NCBI GenBank assembly: GCA_964614095.1
Contig: CAZTJO010000003.1
Location: 28,447 to 92,446 of the forward strand
Direction: 5' to 3'
DNA from: CAZWKX01 sp964614095
Lineage (GTDB): Bacteria > Actinomycetota > Acidimicrobiia > Spongiisociales > UBA11373
Length of the DNA: 64,000 nt
In this document: in pieces, positions 61,952-64,000 of the stretch
How positions within the stretch are numbered: the first letter of the stretch is position 1
Layout: the number at the start of each line of letters is the position of its first letter
Made by a program: the position numbers and the translations under genes
Notes under the pieces: generated by a model
Database searches by the model: none
The model's input: only the letters and a program-made list of their open reading frames with translations
Told to the model about the DNA's origin: nothing

Positions 61952-62868
61952 ATGACGGAGCGCCGCATGTGGCCCTGCCCACACTGCGATCTCATCATCG
62001 AAGGGGAGACCGACCTCTGCCCGCACTGCGGCGACGACACCACCAAAACCCTCTATGCCCCGCCGGCATCGGTGGCGCACTCAACAGGGCGCTGCCTGAT
62101 CTGCCGAAAGCCGGTGTTGCTCAGCGACCAGACATGCCCACACTGCGGCTGGGAGCTGGCCCCGAGCCTGCCCGCCACCGAGACACCTAACCTTGCCGAA
62201 GCGGCGCCCAAGGCCAAAATGAGCCGCTGGCTCACCGTCGGGCTGCCGGTCCTGGCCGTCGCCGTGTTCTCCGCAATTGGAGTCCTCATCTTCAACCTCG
62301 CCGACAGCGGCCAGGAGGAAATCGGAAACTCGTACGAGGGCGCCTTTGACATCGCCGGTCTCACCGGTGAATACGACTCTTTTGGAGTGACTTTCGTGAT
62401 TCCGCCCGGTTCGAGATCTTCACCGAAACCGACATCACCGGCGCTGGGCCGGCTTCAGTCGTTTCGGGACTGATCACACTCGCCCCACCCCAGTACGACT
62501 ATGTGGTCGCGATTGGATGGACCTCTGATCCTCACGTCATGAGCATCCAGCTATCCGACTTCATCGACACTGAGATCGTGGCTGTGACCGCTCTTGCAGA
62601 CGGTACGGTCTCTTGACAGCAGCAACCTGTAGACATCCCGTTCGATACCGGCAACATCATCGCCCGCGCCTTCACCGTTTCGGTCGGCGGCACAAGTTTC
62701 GGCCTGGTTGTTGCGGCTGGTGTTTGTGCCAATGAGGACCGCGTGGTTGAACTTCTGTGCGGCAATGTTGCTCAGGTAGAAGGTCCCTTCTCCCGTCTCT
62801 CGCCCACCGAGCAGGAACAGGTCTGCATGGGCGACATCACCGAGATGATCTTCGATCTCGACTGCTGA
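61952..62868 (+). pseudogene. Zinc-ribbon membrane protein gene broken by a frameshift and an in-frame stop
   Basis: The first frame (ATG 61952 with GAGAGGTGGG upstream) encodes two zinc-ribbon pairs (CPHCDLIIEGETDLCPHC and CLICRKPVLLSDQTCPHC), a linker and a membrane segment (WLTVGLPVLAVAVFSAIGVL), then GEYDSFGVTF. From about 62389 the coding signal moves to another frame (FRDSARFEIFTETDITGAGP, VVAIGWTSDPHVMSIQLSDF), meets TGA at 62614-62616, and continues in the same frame with VDIPFDTGNIIARAFTVSVG and VCANEDRVVELLCGNVA to TGA at 62866-62868. The intact product would be about 305 residues. Either a recent pseudogene or two sequencing errors. Confidence 0.75.
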
Positions 62869-63021
62869 AAGCGCCCGCGCGGCTTGAGGCTTCAGTCCCG
62901 CAATCGTCAAGAGGCAAGAACCCCGACCGTAGACTCGCTTCGACCAGATCCGGCGCCGCAACTATCAAAAGCCGGCCGACCGGCCCGAGAAACCGACCCG
63001 ACAGCACGCGGAGCGCCTGTG

Positions 63022-63780
63022 ATGAGCAAGGTCGACGACTACCGGCAAGCGCTGGCTTCACAAAGCGACTGGGACACCTTCCTCACCGCGCACTCGGGCC
63101 TCCCCGGTCCGAGGGGAAACATCGAGCTGGGCAAGGCGGCCGCCGATGTGGCGCCGGCCGATCAGATCCGAGCCTGGCTGGAGTGGACCGCCGAACGTGC
63201 ACCCACCAACTCACCTGAGGAGTTCCTGGCCTTCTGCGGAGTGCTCGGGCTCGGTCGTCTCGCCCTCGAAGGCGACGCGGCAGCACTGCCGCAGCTGCTC
63301 AGCAGCGCCTCCGACCAACGCTGGCGCGTCCGTGAGGGCGTGGCTATGGCCCTGCAACGTATCGGGGACGCCGACTTCGACCGCCTTCTCGCCGAGATTA
63401 GAGCCTGGGCCCAGGGAACCTGCCTACAGCAGCGTGCCGCCGCCGCAGCCCTGTGCGAACCAAGACTGCTATCCACGCCCGGCCGTGTTGCCGAGGTGCT
63501 GGAGGTGCTGAACACGATCACGGATTTGATGACCCGACACGGCGATAGGCGCTCCGAGAAATTCAGGACACTGCGCCAAGGTATGGGCTACTGCTGGAGC
63601 GTCGCAGTGGCCGCCGCCCCTGCAATCGGAAAGCCGGCCATGGAACGCTGGATCCACCACAACGACACCGACGTGCGCTGGGTAATGCGGCAGAACCTCC
63701 GCAAGAAGCGCCTGGAACGTATGGATCCGGCATGGGTGAATCGCCAGAACGCGGAACTGCTCCGGCTCAGAGCCAGATGA
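63022..63780 (+). CDS. HEAT-repeat-like helical protein
   Basis: 252 residues, almost entirely helical. Repeat-like helix pairs include LEGDAAALPQLLSSASDQRW, RVREGVAMALQRIGDADFDR and RLLAEIRAWAQGTCLQQRAA, the spacing of HEAT/PBS-lyase-type repeats. The C-terminus (MERWIHHNDTDVRWVMRQNL) also fits. These proteins usually bind other proteins; no partner is evident. The ATG at 63022 is preferred to an upstream extension because the helical pattern starts here. Confidence 0.75.
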   Translation: MSKVDDYRQALASQSDWDTFLTAHSGLPGPRGNIELGKAAADVAPADQIRAWLEWTAERAPTNSPEEFLAFCGVLGLGRLALEGDAAALPQLLSSASDQRWRVREGVAMALQRIGDADFDRLLAEIRAWAQGTCLQQRAAAAALCEPRLLSTPGRVAEVLEVLNTITDLMTRHGDRRSEKFRTLRQGMGYCWSVAVAAAPAIGKPAMERWIHHNDTDVRWVMRQNLRKKRLERMDPAWVNRQNAELLRLRAR

Positions 63781-64000
63781 CGCCGTCGCAGACGGGCCGG
63801 CCTGCACCGTAGGGGGAGACATGTCAACCGGCTGATCCGGTGAGGTGGCCCGGCTTCGGTCAGGCGCAGGAAATGACCCCTCTCCATGCTCCCCCTCAGG
63901 CTGGAGTCCTGAAGCCCGCAGGGCTGAGGAGAGGGCGGCGCTCGTCACAGAATGAAGATGACACCCCCTCACCAACGGGTGAGGTATCTCTCCCCTGGGC
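63781..64000. other. Non-coding right edge with GC hairpins
   Basis: No gene is supported. CCCTCTC (63878-63884) can pair with GAGAGGG (63929-63935) around an inner CTCAG/CTGAG pair, and CCTCACC/GGTGAGG pairs follow near 63965-63990. It could be a terminator region of the HEAT-like gene or the start of a repeat that continues beyond the window. Confidence 0.35.

Noticed and set aside
1..64000. CRISPR array, insertion sequence, integrase or replication origin
   Set aside because: No evenly spaced direct repeats, no transposase or recombinase motifs and no DnaA-box cluster were found; the only repeats are coding or the short AT-rich family.

Overview
The window is GC-rich, densely coded DNA from an actinobacterium (Actinomycetota), probably a deep-branching, Acidimicrobiia-like lineage. 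That placement is inference. It rests on a GlnR-type orphan regulator behind two glutamine synthetases, a SARP-type regulator, an LCP cell-wall ligase, an F420-type luciferase-like oxidoreductase, Thr-rich lipoproteins and many start codons that lack a ribosome binding site but have a TANNNT box 6-9 nt upstream (predicted leaderless mRNAs). Two runs of exactly 100 N (2235-2334 and 55395-55494) mark scaffold gaps, so this is a draft assembly, and both gaps fall inside repetitive coding sequence. I see no transposase, phage, CRISPR or rRNA gene.

Layout. 1-6077 (minus): a giant multi-pass membrane protein translationally coupled to a PrsW-family protease cut by the window edge. 6283-9870 (minus): a DUF4342 protein, an ABC ATPase and a MacB/FtsX-type permease. 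10116-11054: F420-type oxidoreductase. 11182-13647 (plus): polar amino-acid ABC importer (binding protein, permease, ATPase) with an intercistronic hairpin. 13802-17195: sulfotransferase, 5'-3' exonuclease, an unknown protein and a rhodanese. 17200-20340: a decayed region holding an MBL-fold pseudogene, a tRNA 3'-end remnant, tRNA-Lys, two lipoproteins and a tRNA Glu-Asp-Phe cluster. 21841-25030: leucine-type dehydrogenase and fused branched-chain 2-oxoacid dehydrogenase E1, the first two steps of branched-chain amino-acid breakdown. 26044-30629 (minus): pyruvate:ferredoxin oxidoreductase coupled to a dihydroorotate-dehydrogenase-like protein. 30899-33574: PabB-PabC fusion diverging from a methyltransferase. 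34158-35987: cysteine biosynthesis (cysK, cysE) behind a poly-cysteine leader peptide and hairpin. 38167-41424: molybdopterin oxidoreductase and LCP protein. 41578-45265 (minus): glycolate oxidase glcDEF, divergent from a large SARP-AAA-TPR regulator (45418-49251). 49352-49643: a 31-residue secreted micropeptide followed by a highly structured stretch and a terminator. 49955-52947 (minus): GntR-led membrane operon with a palindromic operator. 53026-54645 (minus): folK, folB and a FolM/PTR1-like reductase. 54708-59353: Thr-repeat membrane protein, glnA (GSI-beta), second glnA-like gene and glnR. 59346-63780: two glycosyltransferases, a broken zinc-ribbon membrane gene and a HEAT-like protein.

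Themes. Nitrogen and amino-acid metabolism dominate: amino-acid import, branched-chain catabolism, glutamine synthesis with GlnR, and cysteine synthesis. Folate synthesis is represented at two loci (pabBC and folB-folK plus reductase). The strongest candidates for something undescribed are the cysteine attenuator at 34158-34341, the secreted micropeptide with mature end DYWMGH at 49352, and a dispersed family of AT-rich ATTCAGA/ATTCTGA intergenic repeats. Three genes are visibly broken (17200-17781, 33425-34053, 61952-62868).
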